Assembly: GCF_947496385.1 (NCBI RefSeq)
Contig: NZ_CANMCP010000004.1
Span: forward strand, 186,001-250,000
Direction of reading: 5' to 3'
Origin: an uncultured Croceicoccus sp.
GTDB lineage: Bacteria > Pseudomonadota > Alphaproteobacteria > Sphingomonadales > Sphingomonadaceae
DNA length: 64,000 nt
This document shows positions 16,467 to 25,305 of this stretch, in pieces. Position 1 is the first letter of the stretch. Every line of letters begins with the position of its first letter. The notes under the pieces are model-generated. The model was given only the letters and a program-made list of their open reading frames with translations. It was not told where the DNA came from and made no database searches. Both the position numbers and the translations under genes were made by a program.

Positions 16467-16484
16467 CGCGCATCGAAGCGGAGT

Positions 16485-18104
16485 TTACGCCGTACGGACC
16501 CGGAAACTGTCCGCCTGCGCCGCTTTCCAGTGGCGCAGATATTGCGTATCGCCCGGCTCGTTCAGCAATTCGCCCGGTTTGAGGAAATTGTAGAACCGGT
16601 CCATCGAATCCGAACGCACCGTGTTGAACCGCTCGCCGATATGATGCGGCGCGATCTGCCACGGGTTTTCCAGTCCCATCGCCACGACAATCTCACGCAG
16701 GCCGTGGAGCGTGTGGCTTTGAAAGCGGGCGACCCGCTCCCCCTTGTCCATTACGACGAGCCCGCGTTGGCGCGTGGCATCCTGCGTCGCGACGCCGGTG
16801 GGGCAGGTGTCGTCGTGGCACCGCATCGATTGGACGCAGCCCAGCGCGAACATGAAGGCGCGCCCGGCATTGCACCAATCGGCGCCCAGTCCGAAATTCA
16901 TCGCCATCTGCGCGCCCGAATGCACCTTGCCCGCCGCGGCGATCTTCACATGCTGTTTGAGGTCGGTCCCGACGAGCGCATTGCGCACCATGATCAGACC
17001 CTCGCGCAGCGGCATGCCGACGCGGTTCGACAATTCGATCGGCGCGGCGCCGGTGCCACCCTCGGCACCGTCGACGGTGATGAAATCGAGATAGATCCCG
17101 GTTTCGAGCATGGCCTTCGCGATGGCGAAAACCTCGTGCGGTTGTCCGACGCACAGCTTGATTCCGACCGGCTTGCCACCCGATTTTTCGCGCAGACCGG
17201 CCGCCCATTCGAGCATTTCGATCGGCGTTGAAAAGGTCGAATGCCCGGGCGGAGACAGGCAATCCTTGCCGACTTTCACATTGCGTGCCTCGGCAATTTC
17301 CTGGGTTACCTTGCTGCCGGGAAGCATACCGCCATGACCCGGCTTTGCGCCCTGGCTCAGCTTGATCTCTATCATCTTGACCTGCGGATCCTGCGCGACA
17401 TCGGCGAAACGCGCGGGATCAAAACCGCCATCATTGGTACGACATCCGAAATAGCCGCTCCCGATTTCCCAGACCAGATCGCCATTGTGCGACCGGTGAT
17501 AGCGCGAAAGCCCGCCTTCTCCCGTATCGTGGTAGAAATTGCCCATGGCCGCACCCTTGTTCAGCGCCATGATCGCATTGGCGGACAGCGAGCCGAAGCT
17601 CATCGCCGAAATATTAAGCAGCGAGGCATGATACGGGCGCGAACATTGCGCATTGCCGACCGGAACGCGCCATTCGGAGGGCGCGTCGGCATTGGGGACG
17701 ATCGAATGGCTAAGCCACTCATATTCATCGGAATAGACGTCGAGCTCGGTGCCGAAGGGATGCGCGTCGAGCTGCCCCTTCGACCGGGCATAGACGAGCG
17801 CGCGCTCGTCATGGTTGAACGGCCGTCCCTCCAGATCGCTTTCGACGATATAGCTACGCAGATAGGGTCGCAAATCCTCCATGATCCAGCGGAACCGCGC
17901 GATGAGCGGGTAATTGCGGCGCAGCGTATGGCGCTTTTGAAGGAAATCGAACACCGCAATGGCCAGCAACGGCAGCAGAACGAGCAACGCCCAACGCGTC
18001 GGCTCCCATATCAGCGCGAGGCCGGACAGCACCAGCAGAACCGCCGGAGCAAGGAAACGGCGGACCAGGTTTGCCGAGCTGCGGGCGTTCGATTTATTTT
18101 CCAT
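16485..18104 (-). CDS. FMN-binding glutamate synthase family protein, membrane-anchored
   Basis: A 539-residue protein with two hydrophobic segments (about 16-31 and 37-50) followed by a glutamate-synthase-type FMN-binding (beta/alpha)8 domain. Visible are ISAMSFGSLSANAIMALNKG, GEGGLSRYHRSHNGDLVWEIG, KIAAAGKVHSGAQMA and the cysteine-containing CHDDTCPTGVATQD, which resembles the Fe-S cluster region of GOGAT. It lacks the glutaminase and central domains, so it is not a complete GltB; these stand-alone proteins have no firmly established substrate. It is convergent with rho and followed 11 bases on by the next minus-strand gene's stop. Confidence 0.85.
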   Translation of the reverse strand: MENKSNARSSANLVRRFLAPAVLLVLSGLALIWEPTRWALLVLLPLLAIAVFDFLQKRHTLRRNYPLIARFRWIMEDLRPYLRSYIVESDLEGRPFNHDERALVYARSKGQLDAHPFGTELDVYSDEYEWLSHSIVPNADAPSEWRVPVGNAQCSRPYHASLLNISAMSFGSLSANAIMALNKGAAMGNFYHDTGEGGLSRYHRSHNGDLVWEIGSGYFGCRTNDGGFDPARFADVAQDPQVKMIEIKLSQGAKPGHGGMLPGSKVTQEIAEARNVKVGKDCLSPPGHSTFSTPIEMLEWAAGLREKSGGKPVGIKLCVGQPHEVFAIAKAMLETGIYLDFITVDGAEGGTGAAPIELSNRVGMPLREGLIMVRNALVGTDLKQHVKIAAAGKVHSGAQMAMNFGLGADWCNAGRAFMFALGCVQSMRCHDDTCPTGVATQDATRQRGLVVMDKGERVARFQSHTLHGLREIVVAMGLENPWQIAPHHIGERFNTVRSDSMDRFYNFLKPGELLNEPGDTQYLRHWKAAQADSFRVRTA

Positions 18105-18115
18105 GCTGCGCGGGT

Positions 18116-18814
18116 TCAGGCCAGATGCTGCGCAAAAAATTCGTCGGTGCGGCGATTGGCAAGCGCGGCTGCATCCTCGTCCCGGCGCGATCCGTCCGCG
18201 GTTGCGAATCCGTGGCCGAGCCCTTCGTAATCGTGTAGCGTGACCTTCGGATGATCGTCGAGTCCGGCGTGCATCCGGGCCTGCGCATCGGGACCGACGA
18301 AATCATCCGCGGTCGGGATATGCAGCATGAGCGGTTTTGCAATCGCCTCTTTCTCATCCAGCATTTCGTCGATGGCGACCCCGTAATAGCCGACCGTCGC
18401 GTCGACGTCGGTGCGCGCCGCGGTCATGTAGGCGATCTTCCCGCCGAGGCAGAAACCGACGGCGCCGACCTTGGTGATATCGCGCTCCTTGCGGAGCCAG
18501 CGGATCGTGGCTTCGATATCCTCGACATTGCGGTCGGGGTTGTTCTTGCCCATCATGTCGAACGCTTTCTGCCGTTCGTCTTCGTCGTCCCAGCTCGTCT
18601 CGACGCCCGGCTCCACGCGCCAGAACAGATCGGGTGCAATGGCGAGATAGCCTTTCGCCGCCCAATCGTCGCATTTCTTGCGAATGCCGTCGTTGACGCC
18701 GAAGATTTCCTGAATGACGATCATCGCCGCCTTCGGATTTCCCGCCGGCTTTGCGACATAGGCGCCGAATTCCTGATTTCCGTCGAGCGTCTTGATCCGG
18801 GTGTCGAGTGTCAT
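18116..18814 (-). CDS. Dienelactone hydrolase family protein
   Basis: A 232-residue alpha/beta hydrolase of the dienelactone hydrolase type. The nucleophile elbow is GFCLGGK (120-126) with Cys122 as nucleophile, and IQEIFGV (34-40) supplies the conserved Glu. The catalytic histidine sits in GLGHGFA near the C-terminus. True substrates range from dienelactones to other lactones or esters and cannot be told from sequence. It is transcribed with the FMN glutamate-synthase-like gene (11-base gap). The pair interrupts the usual rho-to-mnmE neighbourhood. Confidence 0.9.
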   Translation of the reverse strand: MTLDTRIKTLDGNQEFGAYVAKPAGNPKAAMIVIQEIFGVNDGIRKKCDDWAAKGYLAIAPDLFWRVEPGVETSWDDEDERQKAFDMMGKNNPDRNVEDIEATIRWLRKERDITKVGAVGFCLGGKIAYMTAARTDVDATVGYYGVAIDEMLDEKEAIAKPLMLHIPTADDFVGPDAQARMHAGLDDHPKVTLHDYEGLGHGFATADGSRRDEDAAALANRRTDEFFAQHLA

Positions 18815-18917
18815 CGCGTATCTCCTTCGTGGCGTTTACGATTAAGTAGGGGGCCGCGATGGACTTTGCAAAGCCGCTGTGACAGCGTGAGAAACGTCAT
18901 TACAGGAGGAGAGCATT

Positions 18918-19175
18918 ATGAAAGGCAATTTCGAGTTCGAGTGCTCGCCGGAGGAAGCGCGCCGGTTTCTCGGCCTGCCCGATGTTTCGCGTGCGAACGA
19001 TCTTTATGTCGACAGCCTCGTCAACGCGATGAAGGGCACCGGCAATATCGAGCAGCTTCAGGAGATGATGAAGCAATTCGCACCCATGGGCGAGCTGGGG
19101 CTGAAGATGTTCCGCCAGATGATGGAAAACAGCGCGAATGCCGCATTCGGCAAGAGCAGTCCGCGCAAAGACTGA
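18918..19175 (+). CDS. DUF6489 family protein
   Basis: An 85-residue protein starting MKGNFEFECSPEEARRFLG and continuing with LPDVSRANDLYVDSL, the pattern of the sphingomonad DUF6489 family. The function is unknown. The C-terminal half is methionine-rich and predicted helical (QLQEMMKQFAPMGELGLKMF). It has a very strong Shine-Dalgarno (AGGAGGAG) before the ATG at 18918. It lies 25 bases upstream of mnmE on the same strand, so it is probably co-transcribed. Confidence 0.75.
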   Translation: MKGNFEFECSPEEARRFLGLPDVSRANDLYVDSLVNAMKGTGNIEQLQEMMKQFAPMGELGLKMFRQMMENSANAAFGKSSPRKD

Positions 19176-19200
19176 CCTTAGTTCCAACGTCGAGCGCGAG

Positions 19201-20481
19201 ATGACCGAAGCGACGATTTTCGCGCTGTCGAGCGGGCGACCGCCGGCGGCCATTGCGGTGTTGCGCATAAGCGGGCCACGGGCGACGGACGCGCTCATCG
19301 GCATGGCAGGCGGGATGGTGCCGCCACGCAAAGCAAGTTTGCGCCAGCTGCGCGACCGGGACGGCGCTGTCCTCGACAAGGCGATCGTCCTCTTCTTTCC
19401 CGGCCCGGCGAGTGCGACGGGGGAGGACAGCGTCGAATTTCACCTTCATGGTGGGCGTGCGGTCATCGCCGCTGTTGAGCGGGAGCTGGGCACTCTGCCG
19501 GGATTTCGCCCCGCAGCGGCAGGCGAATTCACGCGGCGCAGCTTTGCGAACGGGCGCCTGGATCTGAGCGAAGCGGAGGGGTTGGCCGACCTGCTGGAGG
19601 CCGAAACCGAACTGCAGCGGCGCAACGCGCAGAGCCTTGCCGATGGTGTCCTTTCGCGGCTGGTCGCCGAATGGCGCGAAACCGTCCTGATGCTCGGCGC
19701 GGAAGTCGAGGCGGTCCTCGATTTCTCCGACGAAGAGGATGGGGAGGAGCTATCGCCAACGTTTCACGTGAAACGCGATGCCTTGCAAGCGGACCTCGAA
19801 CAATGGGCCAATGCGCCGCGACTCGAAGCATTGCGGGAAGGGTTTCGCGTGGTCATCGCGGGACCGCCCAATATCGGAAAAAGCAGTCTTTTCAATGCGA
19901 TCCTGCGCGAAGACGCGGCGATTGCGACACCCATCGCGGGCACGACCCGTGACGTGCTGTTTCGTCCGGTTGCCATTGAGGGCATCCCGTTTCAATTCGT
20001 GGATACGGCGGGCATCCGGGATGATACGAGGGATCAGGTCGAGAAGATTGGCATCGAGCGGGCGAAATTGGCCCTCGCGACCGCGGATGTCGTTCTCTGG
20101 CTCGGACCGGAGGGGGAGGGGCCAACGGACGCTTGGGAGATTGAAACCAAAGCCGACGTCGCAGATCGCCTTGTAAAGGAAAAGCCTGCCGTGGTCGTAT
20201 CTGCCAGTACCGGGGCGGGCGTCGATGACCTCGTCCGGCAGCTCGTAACGGTCGCGCGTGACCGCATGCCCGCGCCTGGATCGGTGGCTATCTCGAATTT
20301 CCAAAGGTCGCAGATTTGCGATGCTCTCGATGCATTACGTGACATCCCCGCGTCGGACGACATGCTCGTTCTGGCCGAACGTCTGCGTTTGGCAAGGCTG
20401 GCGTTCGATCGGCTGACGGGCACGAGCGATGTGGAAGCGATGCTCGACCGGCTTTTCTCGCGCTTTTGTATCGGGAAATAG
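19201..20481 (+). CDS. mnmE: tRNA modification GTPase MnmE
   Basis: MnmE with MnmG installs the 5-(carboxymethyl)aminomethyl group on wobble uridine 34 of several tRNAs. The protein has 427 residues: an N-terminal folate-binding domain ([20 protein letters not shown]), a helical region, a G domain with P-loop GPPNIGKSS (221-229) and DTAGIRD, and the C-terminal CIGK that supplies the conserved Cys. The ATG at 19201 is preferred over in-frame upstream codons that overlap DUF6489. The parS-like site at 19760-19775 lies within the gene and encodes TFHVKR at about 187-192, just before the G domain. Confidence 0.96.
   Translation: MTEATIFALSSGRPPAAIAVLRISGPRATDALIGMAGGMVPPRKASLRQLRDRDGAVLDKAIVLFFPGPASATGEDSVEFHLHGGRAVIAAVERELGTLPGFRPAAAGEFTRRSFANGRLDLSEAEGLADLLEAETELQRRNAQSLADGVLSRLVAEWRETVLMLGAEVEAVLDFSDEEDGEELSPTFHVKRDALQADLEQWANAPRLEALREGFRVVIAGPPNIGKSSLFNAILREDAAIATPIAGTTRDVLFRPVAIEGIPFQFVDTAGIRDDTRDQVEKIGIERAKLALATADVVLWLGPEGEGPTDAWEIETKADVADRLVKEKPAVVVSASTGAGVDDLVRQLVTVARDRMPAPGSVAISNFQRSQICDALDALRDIPASDDMLVLAERLRLARLAFDRLTGTSDVEAMLDRLFSRFCIGK
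19760..19775. promoter_or_regulatory. parS-like ParB-binding site 2 (inside mnmE)
   Basis: CGTTTCACGTGAAACG is a perfect 16-bp palindrome matching 14 of 16 positions of TGTTTCACGTGAAACA; only the outermost base pair differs. It lies in-frame within mnmE at a variable linker between the helical and G domains. Confidence 0.8.
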
Positions 20482-20497
20482 CGTTTCACGTGGAACC
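20482..20497. promoter_or_regulatory. parS-like ParB-binding site 3 (mnmE-mnmG gap)
   Basis: CGTTTCACGTGGAACC starts directly after the mnmE stop codon. It keeps the core GTTTCACGTGGAAC and differs from TGTTTCACGTGGAACA only at the two outer bases. Confidence 0.75.
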
Positions 20498-20536
20498 CGG
20501 TTTCCGCGGAGCCGATCTTCGGGTATAGGCCTCGGC

Positions 20537-22381
20537 ATGCGCACATTCGACGTCATAGTCATTGGGGGCGGCCATGCCGGCTGCGAAGCGGCCGCCGCCG
20601 CGGCCCGCACCGGTGCGAGCGTTGCCTTGATCAGTTTTGACAAGCAACGCACGGGTGCGATGTCCTGCAATCCGGCCATCGGCGGATTGGGCAAAGGGCA
20701 TCTGGTGCGGGAAATTGACGCGCTCGATGGGTTGATGGGCCGCGCTGCCGATGCGGCGGCGATTCATTATCGCATGCTCAATCGCTCCAAGGGGAGCGCG
20801 GTGCAGGGCCCGCGAATTCAGGCCGACCGCGTTCTTTTCCGACGCGCGATACAGGATATGATCCGCGCCTTCCCCAATCTGGAGGAGATCGAGGCGGAGG
20901 CCGCCGGGTTAATCTTCGAAGGGTCACGTGTTTCGGGTGTCGTCACCGCGGCGGGCGACAGGATTGGTTCGCGCTCCGTCGTCCTGTGTACGGGCACGTT
21001 TCTTGGCGGAAGGTTGTTTCGCGGTGAGGAGCGGTTTGAGGGCGGGCGTATCGGCGAATCCGCCGCGTCGATCCTTGCACAGCAATTGCGAGACGCTGCG
21101 CTTCCGATGGCGCGCCTCAAGACCGGCACTCCGCCTCGGCTCGATGGGCGTACGATCGACTGGTCCGCGCTTGAGCGGCAGCCGTCGGACGAAGATCAAT
21201 GGACGATGTCGCCCTTGTCGAACGGGCGATGCAATCCGCAATTGTCCTGTGCGATCACCCGGACGAATGAGGCAACGCACGATCTCATTCGGCGTAATCT
21301 CGACCGGTCGCCCTTGTTCGGGGGTTCGATTTCGGGGGTGGGGCCACGCTATTGCCCATCGATCGAGGACAAGATTCATCGCTTTGCCGATCGCACCGGG
21401 CATCAGATTTTCCTGGAGCCGGAGGCGCTGAACGGCCATCTCGTCTATCCCAACGGGATCAGCACGTCGCTGCCCGTCGATGTCCAGCACGCCATGGTTC
21501 GCACCATTGCCGGGCTTGAACAGGTTGAGATCGTGGAGCCGGGCTACGCGGTTGAATATGATCACATCGATCCGCGTGCGCTCAAACGCTCGATGGAATT
21601 TAAAGACATCGAAGGGTTGTTCTGCGCAGGGCAGATCAACGGCACCACCGGTTATGAAGAGGCGGGTGCGCAGGGTCTTGTCGCCGGAATTTCGGCCGCG
21701 GCTTTGGCGACCGGATCGAGCACGATTCCGCTCGACCGCGCGAACAGCTATATCGGTGTGATGATCGACGATCTGACGCTTCATGGCGTGACCGAACCGT
21801 ATCGCATGTTGACGTCGCGAGCCGAATATCGCCTCCGCCTCAGGGCCAATAATGCAGCGACGCGGCTGACCGAACTGGCGATCGAGGTCGGGGCCGTGGG
21901 CGCCGAACGCAGCGTCTGGTTCGCCGCCCGGAAGGACGCCGTTCGCCGCGTCGAGGACGAATTGCAGGTGGTTTTTACCGGGAAGCAATTGCGCGATGCC
22001 GGCGTGGACATTCGGGGCCATGACACGATGCCGCTTTCGGATTGGCTTCGGCATGATCTTGTCGCAAGGAATATTGCCGCGCTGGTCGACACCCATGTCG
22101 CGGATGACGACGTGTGGGAAGGCCTGATCGAGGATTGTCGCTATCGTCCCTATCTGCAACGCCAGGACGCCGAATTGCGGGACCTGCGGCAGAGCGAAGC
22201 GCTCGCGATCCCGCGCAACTTCGATTTCGCGCAGGTCCCGGGTCTTTCTGCCGAAATGGTCGAACGCTTGACGCAGGCGCGGCCCGAAACGCTGGCTTCT
22301 GCGGAGCGGGTGAGGGGGGTGACACCTGCGGCCCTATCGGCAGTATTGGTAGCCCTGCGCAAGTTTGAGATGGTGTCGTGA
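20537..22381 (+). CDS. mnmG: tRNA uridine-5-carboxymethylaminomethyl modification enzyme MnmG (GidA)
   Basis: MnmG is the FAD- and tetrahydrofolate-dependent partner of MnmE in wobble uridine modification. The protein has 614 residues. The FAD dinucleotide-binding motif [12 protein letters not shown] lies at about 7-18. [20 protein letters not shown] and [11 protein letters not shown] follow, with the GidA signature [12 protein letters not shown] near residue 270 and a helical C-terminal domain. The ATG at 20537 gives the canonical [12 protein letters not shown] start. Its stop overlaps the rsmG GTG start (GTGA), so the two are coupled. Confidence 0.97.
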   Translation: MRTFDVIVIGGGHAGCEAAAAAARTGASVALISFDKQRTGAMSCNPAIGGLGKGHLVREIDALDGLMGRAADAAAIHYRMLNRSKGSAVQGPRIQADRVLFRRAIQDMIRAFPNLEEIEAEAAGLIFEGSRVSGVVTAAGDRIGSRSVVLCTGTFLGGRLFRGEERFEGGRIGESAASILAQQLRDAALPMARLKTGTPPRLDGRTIDWSALERQPSDEDQWTMSPLSNGRCNPQLSCAITRTNEATHDLIRRNLDRSPLFGGSISGVGPRYCPSIEDKIHRFADRTGHQIFLEPEALNGHLVYPNGISTSLPVDVQHAMVRTIAGLEQVEIVEPGYAVEYDHIDPRALKRSMEFKDIEGLFCAGQINGTTGYEEAGAQGLVAGISAAALATGSSTIPLDRANSYIGVMIDDLTLHGVTEPYRMLTSRAEYRLRLRANNAATRLTELAIEVGAVGAERSVWFAARKDAVRRVEDELQVVFTGKQLRDAGVDIRGHDTMPLSDWLRHDLVARNIAALVDTHVADDDVWEGLIEDCRYRPYLQRQDAELRDLRQSEALAIPRNFDFAQVPGLSAEMVERLTQARPETLASAERVRGVTPAALSAVLVALRKFEMVS

Positions 22382-23037
22382 CCGATCCGGTCGATGCCAA
22401 CGACCGCGACGAGAGTCTGGCCCGCATCCGCCAGATACCACGCGTGGATGTGGCCACGGTTCGCTTGCTTGATGAATATGTGGTGGCTTTGATCGCGGAA
22501 ACCGCTCATCAGAATCTTATTGCGCGCTCCACGATCGGGAATATTTGGTCGCGGCATATCCTTGATTCGGCGCAGCTCATCGGCTTCGTTCCACGTGAAA
22601 CACGCTTAGGGTCTTGGGTCGACGTTGGAACAGGTGCGGGATTGCCTGGCATGGTCTGTGCCATTTTGCTGCCGGATTGCGAATTCACATTGATCGAGCC
22701 GCGCACAAAGCGGGTCGATTTTCTCCGGAGAGTAGTGAACGCGCTATCCCTGAACAATGTCCGTGTCGAGCCGTCGACGATACAGAATGTTGTCCAGGAC
22801 AAGGTCGATGTTATTTCGGCGCGAGCGGTTGCCGCAACGGAAAAGCTCGTGGCCATGGCCAGCCACCTCGCCCGTCCCGACACGTTCTGGCTGCTTCCAA
22901 AAGGGCGGGGCGCTTTTTCGGAGCTGGACGGGATAGCCGCGCCGCATGGTTTTCACGTGGAACATTCGGTGACCGATCCGGAATCCGGTGTTATAGTGGG
23001 CACCATGCGAAACTTATCGGGAAAATCGGGTTCATGA
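22378..23037 (+). CDS. rsmG: 16S rRNA (guanine527-N7)-methyltransferase RsmG (GidB)
   Basis: RsmG methylates G527 of 16S rRNA using SAM. The 219-residue protein has [21 protein letters not shown] (family N-terminus, seen as NLIARST and WSRHILDS), the SAM-binding [18 protein letters not shown], and [16 protein letters not shown]. The start is GTG at 22378 overlapping the mnmG stop; the stop overlaps the parA ATG. Two parS-like sites fall inside the gene, coding for VPRETR (about 71-76) and GFHVEHS (about 191-197). Confidence 0.95.
   Translation: MTDPVDANDRDESLARIRQIPRVDVATVRLLDEYVVALIAETAHQNLIARSTIGNIWSRHILDSAQLIGFVPRETRLGSWVDVGTGAGLPGMVCAILLPDCEFTLIEPRTKRVDFLRRVVNALSLNNVRVEPSTIQNVVQDKVDVISARAVAATEKLVAMASHLARPDTFWLLPKGRGAFSELDGIAAPHGFHVEHSVTDPESGVIVGTMRNLSGKSGS
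22587..22602. promoter_or_regulatory. parS-like ParB-binding site 4 (inside rsmG)
   Basis: CGTTCCACGTGAAACA matches the complement of the TGTTTCACGTGGAACA form with one outer-base change. It lies within rsmG between the N-terminal helices and the SAM-binding motif. Confidence 0.75.
22949..22964. promoter_or_regulatory. parS-like ParB-binding site 5 (inside rsmG)
   Basis: GTTTTCACGTGGAACA keeps the core TTTCACGTGGAACA; only the two outermost left bases differ from TGTTTCACGTGGAACA. It lies in the 3' part of rsmG, 70 bases before the parA start. Confidence 0.75.
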
Positions 23038-23810
23038 TTACGGTATCGGTCGCGAACCAGAAGGGCGGCGTCGGAAAGACGACGACTGCGATCAACCTGG
23101 CGACGTCCTTTGCGGCGATCGGGTGGCGCACGATGCTCATCGATCTCGATCCGCAGGGTAACGCGTCGACCGGCGTGGGAATCGAGACGAACAATCGCGA
23201 ACGTTCGAGTTACGACCTGCTGATCGATTGCAAATCGCTCGACGCGTGCAAGATGGCGACGCAGATTACCGGCCTCGACATCGTGCCCGCGACGGTCGAT
23301 CTGTCCGGCGCCGAGATTGAGATGGTCGGATATGACAATCGCACGCGGCGCCTTCAAAGCGCGCTCGATGCGGCGAGCGGTTACGATATCTGCTTCATCG
23401 ATTGTCCGCCTTCGCTCGGGCTGCTGACGCTGAATGCGCTGACCGCGTCGCATGAAATTCTCGTCCCGTTGCAATGCGAGTTCTTTGCGCTGGAGGGGTT
23501 GAGCCAGCTCTTGCAAACCATTGAATTGGTTAAGGAACGCTTCAATCCGGCGCTCAATATCATCGGCATTGCGTTGACCATGTTCGACCGCCGCAACCGT
23601 TTGACCGAGTCCGTTTCCGATGACGTTCGCGCCGTATTGGGTGATGTGGTCTTTGATACCGTGATCCCGCGCAATGTCCGTCTTTCGGAAGCGCCGAGCT
23701 ATGGATTGCCGGCGATCGTATACGACCATCACTGCGCCGGATCGCGGGCCTATATGGAACTGGCGCGTGAACTGATCGGCCGGCTCCCCGAACAGAGGAA
23801 GGCAGCATGA
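23034..23810 (+). CDS. parA: Chromosome partitioning ATPase ParA
   Basis: ParA is the Walker-type ATPase whose DNA-bound gradient pulls ParB-parS complexes toward the opposite pole. It has 258 residues with the deviant Walker A KGGVGKTT (10-17), LIDLDPQGNASTG (about 35-47) and DICFIDCPPSLGLLT (Walker B region). A 140-residue in-frame extension across rsmG is rejected because [12 protein letters not shown] is the canonical start. Its ATG overlaps the rsmG stop and its stop overlaps the parB ATG (both ATGA). Confidence 0.97.
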   Translation: MITVSVANQKGGVGKTTTAINLATSFAAIGWRTMLIDLDPQGNASTGVGIETNNRERSSYDLLIDCKSLDACKMATQITGLDIVPATVDLSGAEIEMVGYDNRTRRLQSALDAASGYDICFIDCPPSLGLLTLNALTASHEILVPLQCEFFALEGLSQLLQTIELVKERFNPALNIIGIALTMFDRRNRLTESVSDDVRAVLGDVVFDTVIPRNVRLSEAPSYGLPAIVYDHHCAGSRAYMELARELIGRLPEQRKAA

Positions 23811-24739
23811 ACGACGCGACGAAGGCACCGAAGAAGCGAGCCGCGCTCGGTCGCGGGCTTGGCGCGCTGCTCGGTGATACACAGACCGAGCGACTTGTTT
23901 CACGTGGAACAGCCGCACCCGAAGATGTCGGACGCCAAGACGGCCTGACCGTGTTGCCGGTCGCCTCGATCGAGCCGCATCCCGAGAATCCGCGCGTCAA
24001 TTTCGATGCCGATGCGCTTGATGATCTTGCCCGATCCATCGCGAGCAGGGGCGTCATTCAACCTGTGATCGTGACGGCGAGCGGCCATGGGCGTTACCGG
24101 CTCGTCGCGGGTGAACGACGCTGGCGCGCGGCGCAGAAGGCGCAATTGCATGAAATTCCGGCGATCGTTCGCGATCTCGCCGACCGCGACGTCGCGGCGC
24201 TCGCGCTGATCGAGAATATTCAGCGCGAGGATCTGAACCCGGTCGAGGAGGCGCGTGCGTACCACCGTCTTCATACCCGTAACGACATGTCGCAGACCGA
24301 AATCGCCCGCATGGTCGACAAGTCGCGCAGCCATGTCGCGAATCTCATGCGCCTGCTCGCCCTGCCGGAGCCGGTTCTGACCATGGTGGAAGCGAACGCA
24401 TTGTCGATGGGCCATGCGCGCGCGCTCATCAACGTGGACAATGCGGAAGAGATTGCGCAGACCGTCGTCGACGAGAATTTGTCGGTGCGCGATGTCGAAA
24501 AGCTTATCCGCCGTCGCAATGCACCGGCGAAGGAGCCGCGCCACCGCGCCGCGCGGCCCAGCACGCGCGAAAACGATGCCGATATTCTGGCCATTCAAAA
24601 GCAGCTGGAAGAGTTTCTCGGCCTGCCCATCCGGATCGAGCCCGACGGGTCGGAGCAGGGCGGTGCCGTTACCGTGCGCTACAAGACGCTTGATCAGCTC
24701 GATCTCGTCTGTCAGCGGCTTTCGGGCGGTGAAATCTAA
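23807..24739 (+). CDS. parB: Chromosome partitioning protein ParB
   Basis: ParB is the CTP-dependent DNA clamp that loads at parS and spreads. It has 310 residues. An N-terminal ParA-interacting stretch has RAALGRGLGALLGD (11-24), followed by the CTPase/ParB-N domain with GERRWRA (112-118) and ENIQREDLNPVEEA (136-149). The helix-turn-helix is at SQTEIARMVDKSRSHVANLM (about 162-181), and a C-terminal dimer domain completes it. The best parS match in the window lies inside this gene (23896-23911). The stop codon directly abuts that of the convergent msrC. Confidence 0.97.
   Translation: MNDATKAPKKRAALGRGLGALLGDTQTERLVSRGTAAPEDVGRQDGLTVLPVASIEPHPENPRVNFDADALDDLARSIASRGVIQPVIVTASGHGRYRLVAGERRWRAAQKAQLHEIPAIVRDLADRDVAALALIENIQREDLNPVEEARAYHRLHTRNDMSQTEIARMVDKSRSHVANLMRLLALPEPVLTMVEANALSMGHARALINVDNAEEIAQTVVDENLSVRDVEKLIRRRNAPAKEPRHRAARPSTRENDADILAIQKQLEEFLGLPIRIEPDGSEQGGAVTVRYKTLDQLDLVCQRLSGGEI
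23896..23911. promoter_or_regulatory. parS site 6 (inside parB, best match)
   Basis: TGTTTCACGTGGAACA is a full match to a common bacterial chromosomal parS sequence. It overlaps codons 30-35 of parB, encoding VSRGT in the disordered segment between the ParA-interaction peptide and the CTPase domain. Confidence 0.88.
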
Positions 24740-25222
24740 CTAGATTCGCGCGGCGAGGATCGCGGCAAGCGCTTCGAAACCGTCGCGGTCCTCGTCATCG
24801 AAACGCGACGGCAGCGGGCTGTCGAGATCGATGATCGCCTTTACCGCGCCATCGACCACGATGGGCACGACGAGCTCCGAACGGCTGTTCGCGTCGCAGG
24901 CGATATGGCCGGGAAAGCTGTGCACGTCCTCCACCAGGACGGAGCGTGCCTCGCCCGCCGCGGTGCCGCATACGCCTTGACCGAGCGGTATGCGGATACA
25001 GGCCGGGCGCCCCATGAACGGACCGAGCACCAGCCCATCGCCGATCACGCGGTAGAACCCGGCCCAGTTGAGATCCGGCACGAAGCCCCAGACCAACGCA
25101 GCCACATTCGCCATGTTGGCGATCCCGTCAGGCTCATCCGAGGTCAGCGCATCGGCGGCCTCGCACAATTCGCGGTAGAGGAGCGGTTTGTCGGCGGCGT
25201 CGGAGGGGGCAAAATCGAACAT
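24740..25222 (-). CDS. msrC: Free methionine-(R)-sulfoxide reductase (GAF domain, fRMsr)
   Basis: fRMsr reduces free L-methionine-(R)-S-oxide using thioredoxin. The 160-residue protein is essentially one GAF domain with the diagnostic block LGPFMGRPACIRIPLGQGVC (66-85) and EDVHSFPGHIACDANSRSEL. It keeps the three cysteines of the family (Cys75, Cys85, Cys109), the last being the expected catalytic residue. It is convergent with parB with no spacer. It stands as a single gene on the minus strand. Confidence 0.93.
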   Translation of the reverse strand: MFDFAPSDAADKPLLYRELCEAADALTSDEPDGIANMANVAALVWGFVPDLNWAGFYRVIGDGLVLGPFMGRPACIRIPLGQGVCGTAAGEARSVLVEDVHSFPGHIACDANSRSELVVPIVVDGAVKAIIDLDSPLPSRFDDEDRDGFEALAAILAARI

Positions 25223-25305
25223 GACACCGCCTTAACGATCCCGGCGGCGGACGCAATGCGAAGCTGCCCATTGCCGGGGGTCGTGGCACGGACTATTCTT
25301 CGCCC

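Noticed and set aside
20927-20938. CACGTG within mnmG (GTCACGTGTTTC)
   Set aside because: The flanks do not form the TTTCACGTGAAA palindrome; it is a plain E-box-like hexamer.
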